Notes: generated by a model from the sequence alone, not told the origin. Shown: positions 17,763 through 27,226, counted from the stretch's first letter. The stretch: DNA of 55,388 nucleotides from Bacteroides fluxus YIT 12057 (GCF_000195635.1 NZ_GL882693.1:1-55388), one strand, 5' to 3'. Numbers and translations: made by a program.

Positions 17763-18905
17763 ATGAATATTTTGATTGTTGGTGGTGGACTCCAAGCATT
17801 ATCTGTAGCACGTTCTTTAAAAAAAGAAAGATATAGTGTCATTGCATTGTTGCATAGAGGAGATATTTCGACAAAGTCAAAATATATAGATAAACTTTAT
17901 ACTATTGATATAACTCCAACACACAAAAAGGAGTATTTGTTTTTTGTGCATCGTGTTTTGCAAGTACATGCTATTTCTGTAATTATTCCTTTAAGTGATG
18001 TAACTGCTGAGTTTTTAAGTATAAATAAAGTGGAATTAGAACATGAATACCATCTTAAGTGCGCAATCCCTAACTATGATATTTTTCAAAAGGCAAATGA
18101 TAAATGGCAACTTTTAGCTTTATGTAAGGAAAATTTCATTCCTCATCCTCAAACACAGTTGTTGACCTCAAGTAACTTACAGGAAGCGGCAGATGCCATA
18201 GGATTTCCAGCTTTGATAAAACCTAATATTTCAGTGGGAGCAAGAGGCATTACGATGGTCTGTTCTTTGTCTGATTTGCAAGACAAGTATGATGGAATAT
18301 TAAGAAAATACGGTGAATGTACTCTACAGGAATACATTGACACTTCTGGTGCACCTTATTATAATGTGATGATGTACAGAGATGAAAAAGGGAATATAGT
18401 CAACACTGTAATAATAGAGATTATCAGATATTATCCAATAAAAGGAGGAAGTAGTTCTTTTTGCAGGACTATAGAGTCGAAAGAGTTATCTGAAATTTGT
18501 AAGAAGACATTGGAAGTTTTGAATTGGATAGGTTTCGCGGATTTTGATATTTTGCAAACTAAAGATGGGGATTTCAAGATTATAGAGATTAATCCTCGTG
18601 TTCCTGCTTCTATTCGTGCAGCAGAAGTTTCGGGTATTAATTTCCCGGCTTTGATAGTCAATGATATTTTGGGTATAAAAATCTCCCCTTATACTTATGT
18701 TCCTAATAAGCAATTGCGATATTTAGGACTTGATATTATGTGGTTTATATCATCAAACAGACGTTTTTCTTGTATTCCTTCTTGGTTCATCTTTTTTTCC
18801 CGAAATTTATACTATCAAGAAAGTGGGGCAATCTTTTTTTCTCTCTTTTCTGGTTTGAAAAAGATATGTTCTTCTTCTTTTCGTAAATCAAAAGCAGGTA
18901 TATAA
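17763..18905 (+). CDS. ATP-grasp ligase (second)
   Basis: A 380-aa ATP-grasp protein. It has a dinucleotide-like start (MNILIVGGGLQALSVARSLK), the ATP-binding strand FPALIKPNISVGARGI near residue 155 and the metal-binding EINPRVPAS near residue 278. The C-terminal 60 residues are hydrophobic and aromatic, suggesting membrane contact. The DNA becomes AT-rich again here compared with the KASIII gene. It may ligate an amino acid or acid to a sugar-linked amine; it is unlike the ATP-grasp at 6,367 outside the core motifs. Confidence 0.8.
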   Translation: MNILIVGGGLQALSVARSLKKERYSVIALLHRGDISTKSKYIDKLYTIDITPTHKKEYLFFVHRVLQVHAISVIIPLSDVTAEFLSINKVELEHEYHLKCAIPNYDIFQKANDKWQLLALCKENFIPHPQTQLLTSSNLQEAADAIGFPALIKPNISVGARGITMVCSLSDLQDKYDGILRKYGECTLQEYIDTSGAPYYNVMMYRDEKGNIVNTVIIEIIRYYPIKGGSSSFCRTIESKELSEICKKTLEVLNWIGFADFDILQTKDGDFKIIEINPRVPASIRAAEVSGINFPALIVNDILGIKISPYTYVPNKQLRYLGLDIMWFISSNRRFSCIPSWFIFFSRNLYYQESGAIFFSLFSGLKKICSSSFRKSKAGI

Positions 18906-18906
18906 T

Positions 18907-19899
18907 ATGGAAATCATTCCTTATACTCCCGATTTATATGAACAGCTTATATTGTTTCTTGTTGAGAGTTTTCCTAATAGGGACAAAAGGTATTTTGATT
19001 GGTGGTTAAAGCAATATTCGTGTGAAAAAAATCTTTTGAACCGTACTTTTCTAGTAGAAGATAAAGGTAAGATAATAGCTTGTACTACTGCTAATTGGAA
19101 TGAGATAAAGATACATGGTAAAAAGCAAGATTTTTATTGGGAAGGTAATACCATTGTTTTGAAAACTTATCGCGGTAAGGGAGTGGGGCGAATGATTTAT
19201 GAACAAATGGGGAGGTTTTCGGATAGATGTGTAGTTGGTCTTACTGATGCCGCATACAATATACAGCCTAAGATTATTCCTTGTTTTCGGCCTATTAATC
19301 CGGTTTATGTGTATTTATCTGTAAACCGTTTCCTCTTAAACAGTTTGTATAGGAGGTGTTTACACTACAGACGAGGAATAGAGGATGTGTTTTATCCACT
19401 GAAAATGGCGGTAAGAGGCATGATGTTTTATCGAATAGATAAATTGGAACAAATGTCTTTTACTTCTGACGGCTTCTGGCAAAATGATGATATTGAAATA
19501 ATACGTGATAAATCATTCTTTGAAAAGCGCTTTTTTAATATTTATAAAAAGTATGTTGTTTACGAAGGTTATTTGTGTGGAAATTTAGTTTGCTACTTTG
19601 TTGTACGTGTGGCACACTATAAAGGATTTGATGTAATCTCATTAGTTGACTTTCGATATAGAAAAGAGGACTATGTAAATAGCATACACAAAGCTGTTTC
19701 TGAAATTGCTAAAATGAACCGTATTGGCTTTTATTTAACATTGTCTTCATTGAAAAGAAAAGTGCTTGATTTTTTCCCTATTATATTGCGAACAAGTAAA
19801 AAATTGTACGGTGGCACTACTATTCCACATATAAATAAAGAGTGCTCTTTGTTGATTACATCTGCAGATTCAGATTTGGATTTTGTATATTATTTATGA
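18907..19899 (+). CDS. GNAT-fold acyltransferase
   Basis: A 330-aa protein. The N-terminal half contains a GNAT acetyl-CoA loop (YRGKGVGRMIYEQM near residue 98), and the C-terminal half (from about residue 180) looks like a second, degenerate GNAT-like or FemAB-like domain. It starts one base after the preceding ATP-grasp stop, and its own stop overlaps the next start. It is probably an acyltransferase working with the ATP-grasp enzyme on a polymer substituent. No close family name can be given. Confidence 0.65.
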   Translation: MEIIPYTPDLYEQLILFLVESFPNRDKRYFDWWLKQYSCEKNLLNRTFLVEDKGKIIACTTANWNEIKIHGKKQDFYWEGNTIVLKTYRGKGVGRMIYEQMGRFSDRCVVGLTDAAYNIQPKIIPCFRPINPVYVYLSVNRFLLNSLYRRCLHYRRGIEDVFYPLKMAVRGMMFYRIDKLEQMSFTSDGFWQNDDIEIIRDKSFFEKRFFNIYKKYVVYEGYLCGNLVCYFVVRVAHYKGFDVISLVDFRYRKEDYVNSIHKAVSEIAKMNRIGFYLTLSSLKRKVLDFFPIILRTSKKLYGGTTIPHINKECSLLITSADSDLDFVYYL

Positions 19900-20774
19900 A
19901 AATATTGACTTTTGATACCGAGGAGTGGTATATTGAAAAACATTTTAAAGGGGGGAGAAAAGAAAAATATCGGCAGTATGACGAATTGCTGGATTGGATT
20001 TTGAATACTCTCGAAAAGAATAATACCAAAGCGACCTTTTTTTGTGTAGGACAATTGGCAGTTGAGTTTCCTGATGTATTAAAAAAAATAGCGAATGCAG
20101 GACATGAAATAGGAAGCCATTCAAATAAGCATTTGTGGGTAAATAAAATGACTCGACAAGAATTTGCCGAAGACACACGTATTGCAATAGGAGAGATAGA
20201 AAATCTTATAGGGAGAAAAGTAAAAAGTTTCCGTGCCCCTGCATTTTCCATAGGGAAAAACAACGACTGGGCTTTTGATGTATTGGCGGAAAACGGTATA
20301 GAATATGATTGCTCTGTATTTCCTGCCAATCGCGATTTTGGGGGATTTCCTCATTTTACCTCATCGGTGCCTGCGTTAATAAAGAAAGGAGTATATACAA
20401 TAAAGGAATTTCCTATTTGTCCTGCTACGCTAGTGGGTAAGAGTGTAACTTTTTCAGGAGGAGGATATTTTAGACTTATTCCATTATGGTTACAGAAAAA
20501 CTTTATTGGACGTATGGATTATGTGATGTTTTATTTTCATATTAATGATTTGATAGAGCAAAATTCAAAGTTTATGACTAAGGCAGAATTTGAGGAATAC
20601 TTTAAAGAAACTGGAACATTAAAAAATCGTATAATCCGTTATGCTAAGGCAAATATAGGTAAGGGAGAGGCTTTGAATAAATTAGAAGTTCTGTTGCAAA
20701 CTTATGTTTTCTGCAATGTAGGGCAGGCAGCAAAGGAAATAAATTGGAGTAAACAACCGTTAATAGAATTATAG
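19896..20774 (+). CDS. Polysaccharide deacetylase (NodB/CE4 fold)
   Basis: About 292 aa from the ATG at 19896, which overlaps the previous stop (ATGA). Catalytic motifs are clear: TFDTEEW at the N-terminus (metal-binding Asp), HSNKH (metal-binding His pair, motif 2) near residue 73 and FRAPAFS (motif 3) near residue 106. The layout, with the motifs at the very start and a C-terminal extension, matches the deacetylases found in exopolysaccharide loci. It removes N-acetyl groups from a sugar, exposing free amines in the polymer or precursor. No signal peptide is seen, so it may act in the cytoplasm. Confidence 0.88.
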   Translation: MKILTFDTEEWYIEKHFKGGRKEKYRQYDELLDWILNTLEKNNTKATFFCVGQLAVEFPDVLKKIANAGHEIGSHSNKHLWVNKMTRQEFAEDTRIAIGEIENLIGRKVKSFRAPAFSIGKNNDWAFDVLAENGIEYDCSVFPANRDFGGFPHFTSSVPALIKKGVYTIKEFPICPATLVGKSVTFSGGGYFRLIPLWLQKNFIGRMDYVMFYFHINDLIEQNSKFMTKAEFEEYFKETGTLKNRIIRYAKANIGKGEALNKLEVLLQTYVFCNVGQAAKEINWSKQPLIEL

Positions 20775-20778
20775 GCTT

Positions 20779-21387
20779 ATGTATAAAAGAGGATTAAAGC
20801 GTGGGTTAGACTTTGTAATTGTTTTTATAACTCTGTTGGTTATCTGGCCCATATTACTTCTTCTAATCATTTTCCTCCATTTCACCAATAAGGGTGCCGG
20901 TGTCTTCTTTACCCAGGATCGCCCCGGAAAAAATGCCAGAATATTCAAAGCCATAAAGTTTAAGACAATGACAGATGAGCGGGATTCTGAAGGAAACTTG
21001 TTGCCGGATGCTGATCGCCTGACAAAGGTTGGGAAAATAGTCCGTTCTCTTTCTATAGATGAATTACCACAATTAATTAATGTATTAAAGGGGGATATGG
21101 CATTGGTTGGCCCCCGTCCTTTACTGCCTAAGTATCTTCCTTTATATTCGGAAGAACAGTTCCGTCGCCATGAAGTCCGTCCGGGAATTACAGGGTGGGC
21201 ACAGGTAAACGGACGGAATGATATCAGTTGGAAACGTAAGTTTGAACTGGATGTGTGGTACGTGGATCATGTCTCTTTTTGGTTGGATGTGAAAATTGTT
21301 TTACTGACCATAAAGAAGGTCTTCGTTAGAGAAGGGATCAATAAGGAAGGTAATGCTACCACTGAGGCTTTCAACGGCCATAACTGA
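20779..21387 (+). CDS. Initiating phosphoglycosyltransferase, PglC/WcfS-like
   Basis: Monotopic phosphoglycosyltransferase of 202 aa that transfers a sugar phosphate to undecaprenyl phosphate, the first step of repeat-unit assembly. One N-terminal membrane segment (residues 12-34) is followed by RPGKNARIFKAIKFKTM, the catalytic-type DE pair in SIDELPQLINVLKGDMALVGPRP and RPGITGWAQVNGRN. The short form is the PglC/WcfS class (typical substrate UDP-diNAc-trideoxy sugar). With the WcfR-like aminotransferase downstream it suggests initiation by an amino-trideoxyhexose, as in B. fragilis PSA. Confidence 0.9.
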   Translation: MYKRGLKRGLDFVIVFITLLVIWPILLLLIIFLHFTNKGAGVFFTQDRPGKNARIFKAIKFKTMTDERDSEGNLLPDADRLTKVGKIVRSLSIDELPQLINVLKGDMALVGPRPLLPKYLPLYSEEQFRRHEVRPGITGWAQVNGRNDISWKRKFELDVWYVDHVSFWLDVKIVLLTIKKVFVREGINKEGNATTEAFNGHN

Positions 21388-21388
21388 A

Positions 21389-22006
21389 ATGAACATTCAT
21401 CAGATTGTCAATACTGTTTTCACCTCCAATACTTATATATTATCTGTTGAGGGGAAAGATGGACTTGTATTGATAGACATTGGAGATATTACCCCTATAA
21501 AGCAGTTTGTTCAAGAAAAAGGCGGAACGGTACAAGCCTTGTTTCTGACTCATACTCATTACGACCATATTTATGGTATAAAAGATTTATTACGATCGTA
21601 TCCTAATTGCATGGTTTACACTTCCTCTTTCGGCAAAGAGGCTCTAGGTTCGGATAAACTTAATTTTTCCCGTTATCACAATGATCCTGTAATATGGGTG
21701 GGAGATAATGTGACGGTTTTACATGAGAATGATAAAGTGGAAATATTTCCGGGAATTTTCGTGGAAGTGTTTGAAACTCCCGGACATGATAAAAGTTGTC
21801 TTACTTATAAGGTTGAGAACAATGTTTTCTCGGGTGATTCATATATCCCGGGTGTTAAAGTCATTGCCTCATTCCCTAACAGCGATAGGGAAGATGCACG
21901 GATTTCGAAAGAACGTATCATGGAATTAATAAAGGATTGCAGTCTGTATCCCGGTCATGGAAACATTTATGAGCAAATTCTCCCGATATCTGGAAAGGAT
22001 TTATAA
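21389..22006 (+). CDS. MBL-fold hydrolase
   Basis: Metallo-beta-lactamase-fold protein of about 205 aa. The metal motif HTHYDH is near residue 64, a second histidine lies in ETPGHDKS, an aspartate in FSGDSY and the last histidine in YPGHGN, so the dinuclear site is complete. It resembles glyoxalase II/RNase Z-like hydrolases. The preferred start is the ATG at 21389, just after the previous stop; an upstream in-frame ATG would overlap the phosphoglycosyltransferase. Position suggests an esterase or thioesterase linked to the acyl pathway, but this is not shown by sequence. Confidence 0.75.
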   Translation: MNIHQIVNTVFTSNTYILSVEGKDGLVLIDIGDITPIKQFVQEKGGTVQALFLTHTHYDHIYGIKDLLRSYPNCMVYTSSFGKEALGSDKLNFSRYHNDPVIWVGDNVTVLHENDKVEIFPGIFVEVFETPGHDKSCLTYKVENNVFSGDSYIPGVKVIASFPNSDREDARISKERIMELIKDCSLYPGHGNIYEQILPISGKDL

Positions 22007-22082
22007 GCTTCTTTCCTTTCTTTTTATTCCCCACTATGTGAGGAATCCGAAGTCTGATCATTAAATAATCACATATATATTT

Positions 22083-23333
22083 ATGGATAAAACCATTTAT
22101 CTCTGCCTTGCCCACATGAGCGAGGAGGGTATTGAACAGAAATATGTAAAAGAAGCCTTCGATACGAATTGGGTGGTTCCTCTCGGTCCTAACGTGAATG
22201 CCTTTGAAGAGGATTTGAAACGTTTTGTAGGTGAAGGCAAGGAAGTGGTGGCACTTTCGGCTGGTACGGCGGCAGTACATTTGGCTCTGCTGGCTTGCGG
22301 AGTGGGACAGGGTGACGAAGTGATTGTACAAAGCTTCACATTCTGTGCGTCTTCACATCCGATCACTTATCTGGGTGCCGTTCCGGTATTTGTGGATTCC
22401 GAGAAAGAAACCTGGAACATGTCTCCGGATTTGTTGGAAGAAGCCATCAAGGACCGCATTGCCAAGACAGGCAAGAAGCCGAAAGCTATTGTTCCTGTAG
22501 CATTGTACGGCATGCCCTATGACTGTACACGTATCATGGAGATCGCCGACAGGTATGCCATTCCGGTGGTGGAAGATGCTGCCGAAGGTTTTGGCTCTCG
22601 TTTTAAGGGACAGGTGCTGGGTACGTTCGGTAAGTTTGGAGTGCTGAGTTTTAACGGTAACAAGATGATTACTACCAGTGGCGGAGGTGCGTTGATTTGC
22701 AATGATACCGAAAGCAAGAATCAAATCATGTGGTATGCCACGCAGGCTCGTGAGGCTTATCCTTATTACCAGCACGAGACGATAGGGTATAACTATCGCA
22801 TGAGTAATATCTGTGCAGGTATTGGCCGTGGTCAGATGACCGTTGCCGATAAGCATATTGCACATCACCGGCATGTACAGGCTCTTTATAGGAAACTGCT
22901 CAAGGATGTGGAAGGTGTATTACTCCATGAAGCGCCTTCGGCTGATTATGATTCCAACTTCTGGCTCTGTACAATTACCCTGGATCCTTTACTTCGCGTC
23001 AAAGGGCAGGAAAATGCCTATAAGGATGTTGTCAAGACTGCCGTAGGCGGTGCTGCAGGTGTGATTCATGCCGTAGATTGTGCAACAACGGACTGCCAGC
23101 CCAACGAGAATGTGGAAGCTTTGCGTGCTTTTATGCTTGACAAGAAAATAGAGGCACGCCCGGTTTGGAAACCTATGCACAAGCAACCTGTCTATAAGGA
23201 TGCTCCGGCTTATATCAATGGGGTATCCGAAGCCATTTTTAAAATCGGCATGTGTCTTCCTGCCGGTCCATGGGTGACCGATGAAGATGTGCACTATATT
23301 GTAGAGTGCATAAAAGAGGCTATAGTAAGATAA
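22083..23333 (+). CDS. DegT family aminotransferase, WcfR/PglE-like
   Basis: PLP enzyme of 416 aa, predicted to form UDP-4-amino-trideoxy-GlcNAc/GalNAc from the 4-keto sugar. The PLP lysine is K194 in the SFNGNK motif; VEDAAEGFGS supplies the PLP aspartate. The N-terminus (IYLCLAHMSEEG...TNWVVPLGPN) is the pattern of the aminotransferase that pairs with the initiating transferase in many Bacteroides capsule loci (wcfR with wcfS in PSA). The 4,6-dehydratase that would make its substrate is not in this window. It ends the functional part of the operon. Confidence 0.88.
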   Translation: MDKTIYLCLAHMSEEGIEQKYVKEAFDTNWVVPLGPNVNAFEEDLKRFVGEGKEVVALSAGTAAVHLALLACGVGQGDEVIVQSFTFCASSHPITYLGAVPVFVDSEKETWNMSPDLLEEAIKDRIAKTGKKPKAIVPVALYGMPYDCTRIMEIADRYAIPVVEDAAEGFGSRFKGQVLGTFGKFGVLSFNGNKMITTSGGGALICNDTESKNQIMWYATQAREAYPYYQHETIGYNYRMSNICAGIGRGQMTVADKHIAHHRHVQALYRKLLKDVEGVLLHEAPSADYDSNFWLCTITLDPLLRVKGQENAYKDVVKTAVGGAAGVIHAVDCATTDCQPNENVEALRAFMLDKKIEARPVWKPMHKQPVYKDAPAYINGVSEAIFKIGMCLPAGPWVTDEDVHYIVECIKEAIVR

Positions 23334-23340
23334 CGGGTGA

Positions 23341-23641
23341 TTGGACAAATCCGAAAAAGCCCTACCTGCCGAATCTATAGACGGCGGTGCTGCCGGACAG
23401 TTTGTTAAGGCCGACAATAAGGAAAGCAAGGAGGGGGCAATCCTATACTTGCACATTCAAAAAGACAAGGGAGAAGTAACATTCTATGTAAGTGCCAAGA
23501 TCTCGTTACTGAAGATTTTGTATGCTTTGACACGTCGGGATTCCGGAAATACTGGAGAAAGTGCAAAAGGCATTGAAAAGCGCCGCACAATCTGTTGAAA
23601 AAGGAGTGAAAGAAGCCAACCGTAAAGTAGAGGGGATGTAA
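23341..23641 (+). pseudogene. Frameshifted small gene of unknown function after the capsule operon
   Basis: A TTG-initiated frame begins 7 nt after the aminotransferase and reads about 66 good codons (from DKSEKALPAES to LYALTRR). The frame is then lost in the GGG run at 23537-23539. Shifting by one base continues a plausible helical, lysine-rich tail (IPEILEKVQKALKSAAQ, later EANRKVEGM) to the TAA at 23639-23641. Restored, it would encode about 99 aa. The TTG start and the shift suggest a decayed gene or a sequence error; a programmed shift is less likely. I do not recognise the family. Confidence 0.5.
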
Positions 23642-23685
23642 TGAATGCATGATCATAGCTGACAGTTAAACCATAATTGTATCGG

Positions 23686-23726
23686 AAGGCGGTGGAGATT
23701 TTGAATCTTTACCGCCTTTTCTTTTT
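23686..23726 (+). terminator. Rho-independent terminator closing the polysaccharide operon
   Basis: Perfect 8-bp stem AAGGCGGT (23686-23693) / ACCGCCTT (23711-23718), followed by a T-rich run to 23726. It lies after the frameshifted small gene and 90 nt before fkp, so it separates the capsule operon from fkp transcription. The remaining bases to 23816 are an AT-rich promoter region; a near-match to the Bacteroides -7 box (TTACTTTG) lies at 23777-23784. Confidence 0.85.
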
Positions 23727-23816
23727 ATGTTCCCTAAATAAGTTGAAACTTTTTATGTTAATTGCTCAAGAATGCTTTACTTTGCCGCTGAATATTAAGC
23801 AATATAGCAAACGGAT

Positions 23817-26672
23817 ATGCAGAAATTATTGTCTTTGCCGCCTAATCTGGTGTCGGCATTCTATGAACTGGAAAATGTAGATCGTACGGAATGGTTTTGC
23901 ACTTCCGACCCGGTAGGTATGAAACTGGGTTCGGGTGGGGGAACGACCTGGCTCTTGCGTGAATGGTATAAGAATCGAAAAATGGAACACTCGGCGGAGA
24001 AACGTATCTTGCTCCATGCCGGAGGGCAGAGCAGGCGTTTACCGGGGTATGCGCCTTCGGGAAAGATCCTGACTCCGATACCGGTATTCCGTTGGGCGCG
24101 CGGGCAGAAGCTGGGACAGAACCTGCTTTCCCTCCAACTTCCGCTTTATGAGAAAATAATGGAGCGTGCACCGGAAAATCTGCGTACGCTGATTGCAAGC
24201 GGTGATGTCTATATCCGTGCCGAGAAACCTTTGCAGGAGATACCCGATGCGGACGTCGTGTGCTATGGCTTATGGGTTGACCCGCTGTTGGCTACCCACC
24301 ATGGCGTGTTCGTTTCGGATCGCAAACATCCGGAGGCACTTGACTTCATGTTGCAGAAGCCCTCATTGGAAGAATTGGAGAATCTCTCCAAGACACATCT
24401 GTTTCTGATGGATATCGGCATCTGGCTGTTGAGTGACCGGGCAGTGGAACTGTTGATGAAACGTTCGCAGAAAGAAGACGGTGCTTCGGAGGGGGGCATG
24501 CCGTATGCTGACTTGAAGTATTATGACCTGTACTCCGATTTCGGCTTGTCTTTGGGAAATCATCCGCGCATTGCCGATGAGGAGTTAAACAGTTTGTCTG
24601 TAGCCATACTTCCGTTGCCGGGCGGTGAATTCTACCATTACGGTACAAGCCGTGAACTGCTGTCATCTACGGTGACTTTGCAGAATAAGGTATATGACCA
24701 GCGGCAGATAATGCACCGGAAGGTGAAACCCAATCCGGCTATCTTTGTGCAGAATGCGGAAGTGAAGGTACAGCTCTCTCCCAAGAATGACAGCCTTTGG
24801 ATTGAAAATAGTTTTATCGGCGCTTCATGGACTCTGGGTGCGCGGCAAATCATTACCGGAGTGCCGGAAAATGACTGGATGCTGGCTGTTCCCGACGGGG
24901 TCTGTATTGACGTGGTTCCCTTGGGAGACAGACGTTGGGCGGTGCGCCCGTACGGTTTTGATGATGTTTTCAAAGGAGATATCCGTGACGAAAAGACATT
25001 GTTCCTGGGAGTGCCTTTCCAGACCTGGCTGGGAGAACGTGGCTTGACCACAGAAGATATAAAGGGTAGAAAAGATGACTTGCAGGCTGCCTCCATCTTT
25101 CCGATAGTAGAAGATGAGGCGGAAATGGGACAGGTACTTCGCTGGATGGTTTCCGAACCTGCCTTGGAAGCAGGGAAATCAGTCTGGCTGAAGAGCGGTC
25201 GTCTGTCTGCCGATGAAATCTCTGCACAGGCGGATTTACGTATGCTGTATGCACAGCGGGCGAACTTCTGCAGAGGGAATTGGGAGGTGTTGGCACGTAA
25301 CCATGAAAAGAGTGTGTTCTATCAGCTCGATTTGGCCGATGTGGCCGGTGAGTTCCATAAATTCGGTCTCAGAAAGCCGGAAGTCCTGCCTGCGGACGCC
25401 CCGTTGATGCAACGCATCCATAACCGCATGTTGCGGGCGCAGGTGGAGAAACTGAACGGTGAAGACTTTCAAGTAGATGAACAGGCGGCATTCGGCTTGT
25501 TGCGCGAGGGCTTGCTGGCCGATTTGTATGAACGCAAGAGCTTGCCCCACCTGAATGTATATAGTGACCAGATAGTATGGGGGCGTAGCCCCGTGCGCAT
25601 AGATATGGCAGGTGGGTGGACGGATACCCCTCCTTATTCTTTGTTTGCCGGAGGAAATGTGGTGAATATCGCCATTGAACTGAACGGACAGCCTCCTTTG
25701 CAGGTATATGTCAAGCCGTGCCGGGAATATCGCATCGTGTTGCGTTCCATAGATATGGGGGCGATGGAAGTGGTGAATACTTTCGAAGAACTGCAAGATT
25801 ACTGTAAGGTAGGGTCTCCTTTCTCCATTCCGAAAGCCGCATTGGCATTGGCGGGTTTTGTGCCTGCATTCTCGGAAAAGAACTATCCTTCGCTTGAAAA
25901 GCTGCTGGAAGCTTTCGGAACGGGCATTGAAATCACGTTGCTTTCTGCGATACCGGCAGGTTCCGGTCTGGGTACCAGCTCCATATTGGCTTCTACAGTC
26001 TTGGGTTCGTTGAGTGATTTCTGCGGGCTGATGTGGGACAAGAATGAAATATGCCGCCGTACCCTTGCTTTGGAGCAGCTGCTGACGACGGGTGGAGGCT
26101 GGCAAGACCAATATGGCGGTGTATTGCAGGGCATCAAACTTTTGCAGACCGAAACCGGGTTTGCCCAGCAGCCGTTGGTGCGCTGGCTGCCCGAACACTT
26201 GTTCACCCATCCGGAATACAGGGATTGCCACTTGCTGTACTACACGGGAATTACGCGGACGGCAAAAGGTATCCTTGCTGAAATCGTCAGGTCGATGTTC
26301 CTGAACTCGTCCTTGCATTTAGGATTGTTGGAGGAAATGAAAGCGCATGCCCTTGATATGGCGGAAGCAGTCCAGCGGAATGATTTCATGGGCTTTGGTG
26401 CACTGGTCGGAAAGACCTGGGCGCAGAACAAGGCCTTGGATTATGGCACGAATCCTCCGGCTGTGGAGGCTATTATCAATCAGATAAAGGATTACACGTT
26501 AGGATATAAGTTGCCGGGAGCCGGTGGGGGAGGTTATCTGTATATGGTGGCCAAGGATCCGCAGGCAGCGGTCCGCATCCGTGAGATTCTGACACAGAAT
26601 GCCCCGAACCCGAGAGCGAGATTTGTGGAAATGTCACTCTCTGACAAGGGATTCCAGGTGTCCCGTTCGTAA
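23817..26672 (+). CDS. fkp: Bifunctional fucokinase/GDP-fucose pyrophosphorylase
   Basis: Converts L-fucose to L-fucose-1-phosphate (ATP) and then to GDP-L-fucose (GTP), allowing salvage of host fucose for capsule and glycoprotein fucosylation. The 951-aa length matches B. fragilis Fkp. The N-terminal half is the pyrophosphorylase, with the nucleotide loop GSGGGTTW near residue 38 and HAGGQSRRLP near residue 66. The C-terminal half is a GHMP kinase: SPVRIDMAGGWTDTPP near residue 590, the phosphate loop PAGSGLGTSS near residue 712, and PGAGGGG near residue 900. It follows the capsule operon but has its own promoter region. Confidence 0.96.
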   Translation: MQKLLSLPPNLVSAFYELENVDRTEWFCTSDPVGMKLGSGGGTTWLLREWYKNRKMEHSAEKRILLHAGGQSRRLPGYAPSGKILTPIPVFRWARGQKLGQNLLSLQLPLYEKIMERAPENLRTLIASGDVYIRAEKPLQEIPDADVVCYGLWVDPLLATHHGVFVSDRKHPEALDFMLQKPSLEELENLSKTHLFLMDIGIWLLSDRAVELLMKRSQKEDGASEGGMPYADLKYYDLYSDFGLSLGNHPRIADEELNSLSVAILPLPGGEFYHYGTSRELLSSTVTLQNKVYDQRQIMHRKVKPNPAIFVQNAEVKVQLSPKNDSLWIENSFIGASWTLGARQIITGVPENDWMLAVPDGVCIDVVPLGDRRWAVRPYGFDDVFKGDIRDEKTLFLGVPFQTWLGERGLTTEDIKGRKDDLQAASIFPIVEDEAEMGQVLRWMVSEPALEAGKSVWLKSGRLSADEISAQADLRMLYAQRANFCRGNWEVLARNHEKSVFYQLDLADVAGEFHKFGLRKPEVLPADAPLMQRIHNRMLRAQVEKLNGEDFQVDEQAAFGLLREGLLADLYERKSLPHLNVYSDQIVWGRSPVRIDMAGGWTDTPPYSLFAGGNVVNIAIELNGQPPLQVYVKPCREYRIVLRSIDMGAMEVVNTFEELQDYCKVGSPFSIPKAALALAGFVPAFSEKNYPSLEKLLEAFGTGIEITLLSAIPAGSGLGTSSILASTVLGSLSDFCGLMWDKNEICRRTLALEQLLTTGGGWQDQYGGVLQGIKLLQTETGFAQQPLVRWLPEHLFTHPEYRDCHLLYYTGITRTAKGILAEIVRSMFLNSSLHLGLLEEMKAHALDMAEAVQRNDFMGFGALVGKTWAQNKALDYGTNPPAVEAIINQIKDYTLGYKLPGAGGGGYLYMVAKDPQAAVRIREILTQNAPNPRARFVEMSLSDKGFQVSRS

Positions 26673-26680
26673 ACAGGAAA

Positions 26681-27154
26681 TCATTCGTGGTGATAGGGTC
26701 CTCCGTTCAATATGGTCATTGCCCTGTAGAGCTGCTCTACGAAAATAAGGCGTACCATCTGGTGCGAGAAGGTCATGCGTGACAAGGACATTTTCTCGTG
26801 TGCGGTTTCATATACCTTACGGGAGAATCCGTAAGGCCCGCCGATAATAAAGACTAACCGTTTGTTGACGGTATTCATCTTGCGCTTCATATAGTCTGCG
26901 AACTCTATGGAGCGCATTTCTTTTCCGCCTTCATCCAGCAGGACAATGACATCTCCCGGCTGGAGCGCTTTCAGTATCAGCTCGCCTTCCTTTTCCTTTT
27001 GTACCTCCATAGAAAGACTTTTGGTGTTTTTCAGTTCGGGAATGACTTCCATATCGAAGGAAAGGTAGCGTTTGGTGCGCTGTACATAGTCGTTGATGGC
27101 CGTAATAAAATGTTGTTCTACGGTTCGTCCTACTACGAGCAGGGTTGTTTTCAT
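26681..27154 (-). CDS. rlmH: 23S rRNA pseudouridine-1915 N3-methyltransferase
   Basis: SPOUT-family methyltransferase of 157 aa that methylates pseudouridine 1915 in helix 69 of 23S rRNA. The knot region VIVLLDEGGKEMRSIEFA, the SAM-binding FIIGGPYGF and the C-terminal LSRMTFSHQMVRLIFVEQLYRA...GGPYHHE are diagnostic. The start chosen is the ATG at 27154 (MKTTLLVVG), giving the standard family length; a longer frame upstream is not supported. It is convergent with fkp, whose stop is 8 nt away. Confidence 0.96.
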   Translation of the reverse strand: MKTTLLVVGRTVEQHFITAINDYVQRTKRYLSFDMEVIPELKNTKSLSMEVQKEKEGELILKALQPGDVIVLLDEGGKEMRSIEFADYMKRKMNTVNKRLVFIIGGPYGFSRKVYETAHEKMSLSRMTFSHQMVRLIFVEQLYRAMTILNGGPYHHE

Positions 27155-27197
27155 ATCGGTTCTGTTTTGATTCGTGCACAAATTTAGCACTTTTTTA

Positions 27198-27226
27198 TTG
27201 TATTTTGCGATAAATGCTTACCTTTG
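27198..27226 (+). promoter_or_regulatory. Bacteroides-type promoter for the DUF4783-like gene and nadC
   Basis: A -33 TTG at 27198-27200 is followed after 18 nt by a perfect -7 box TACCTTTG at 27219-27226, 22 nt before the ATG at 27249. This is the promoter form of the primary Bacteroides sigma factor. Confidence 0.7.

Noticed and set aside
25236..26318. Minus-strand open frame of 360 aa inside fkp
   Set aside because: Gln/Arg/His-rich antisense shadow of the conserved GHMP kinase half of fkp.
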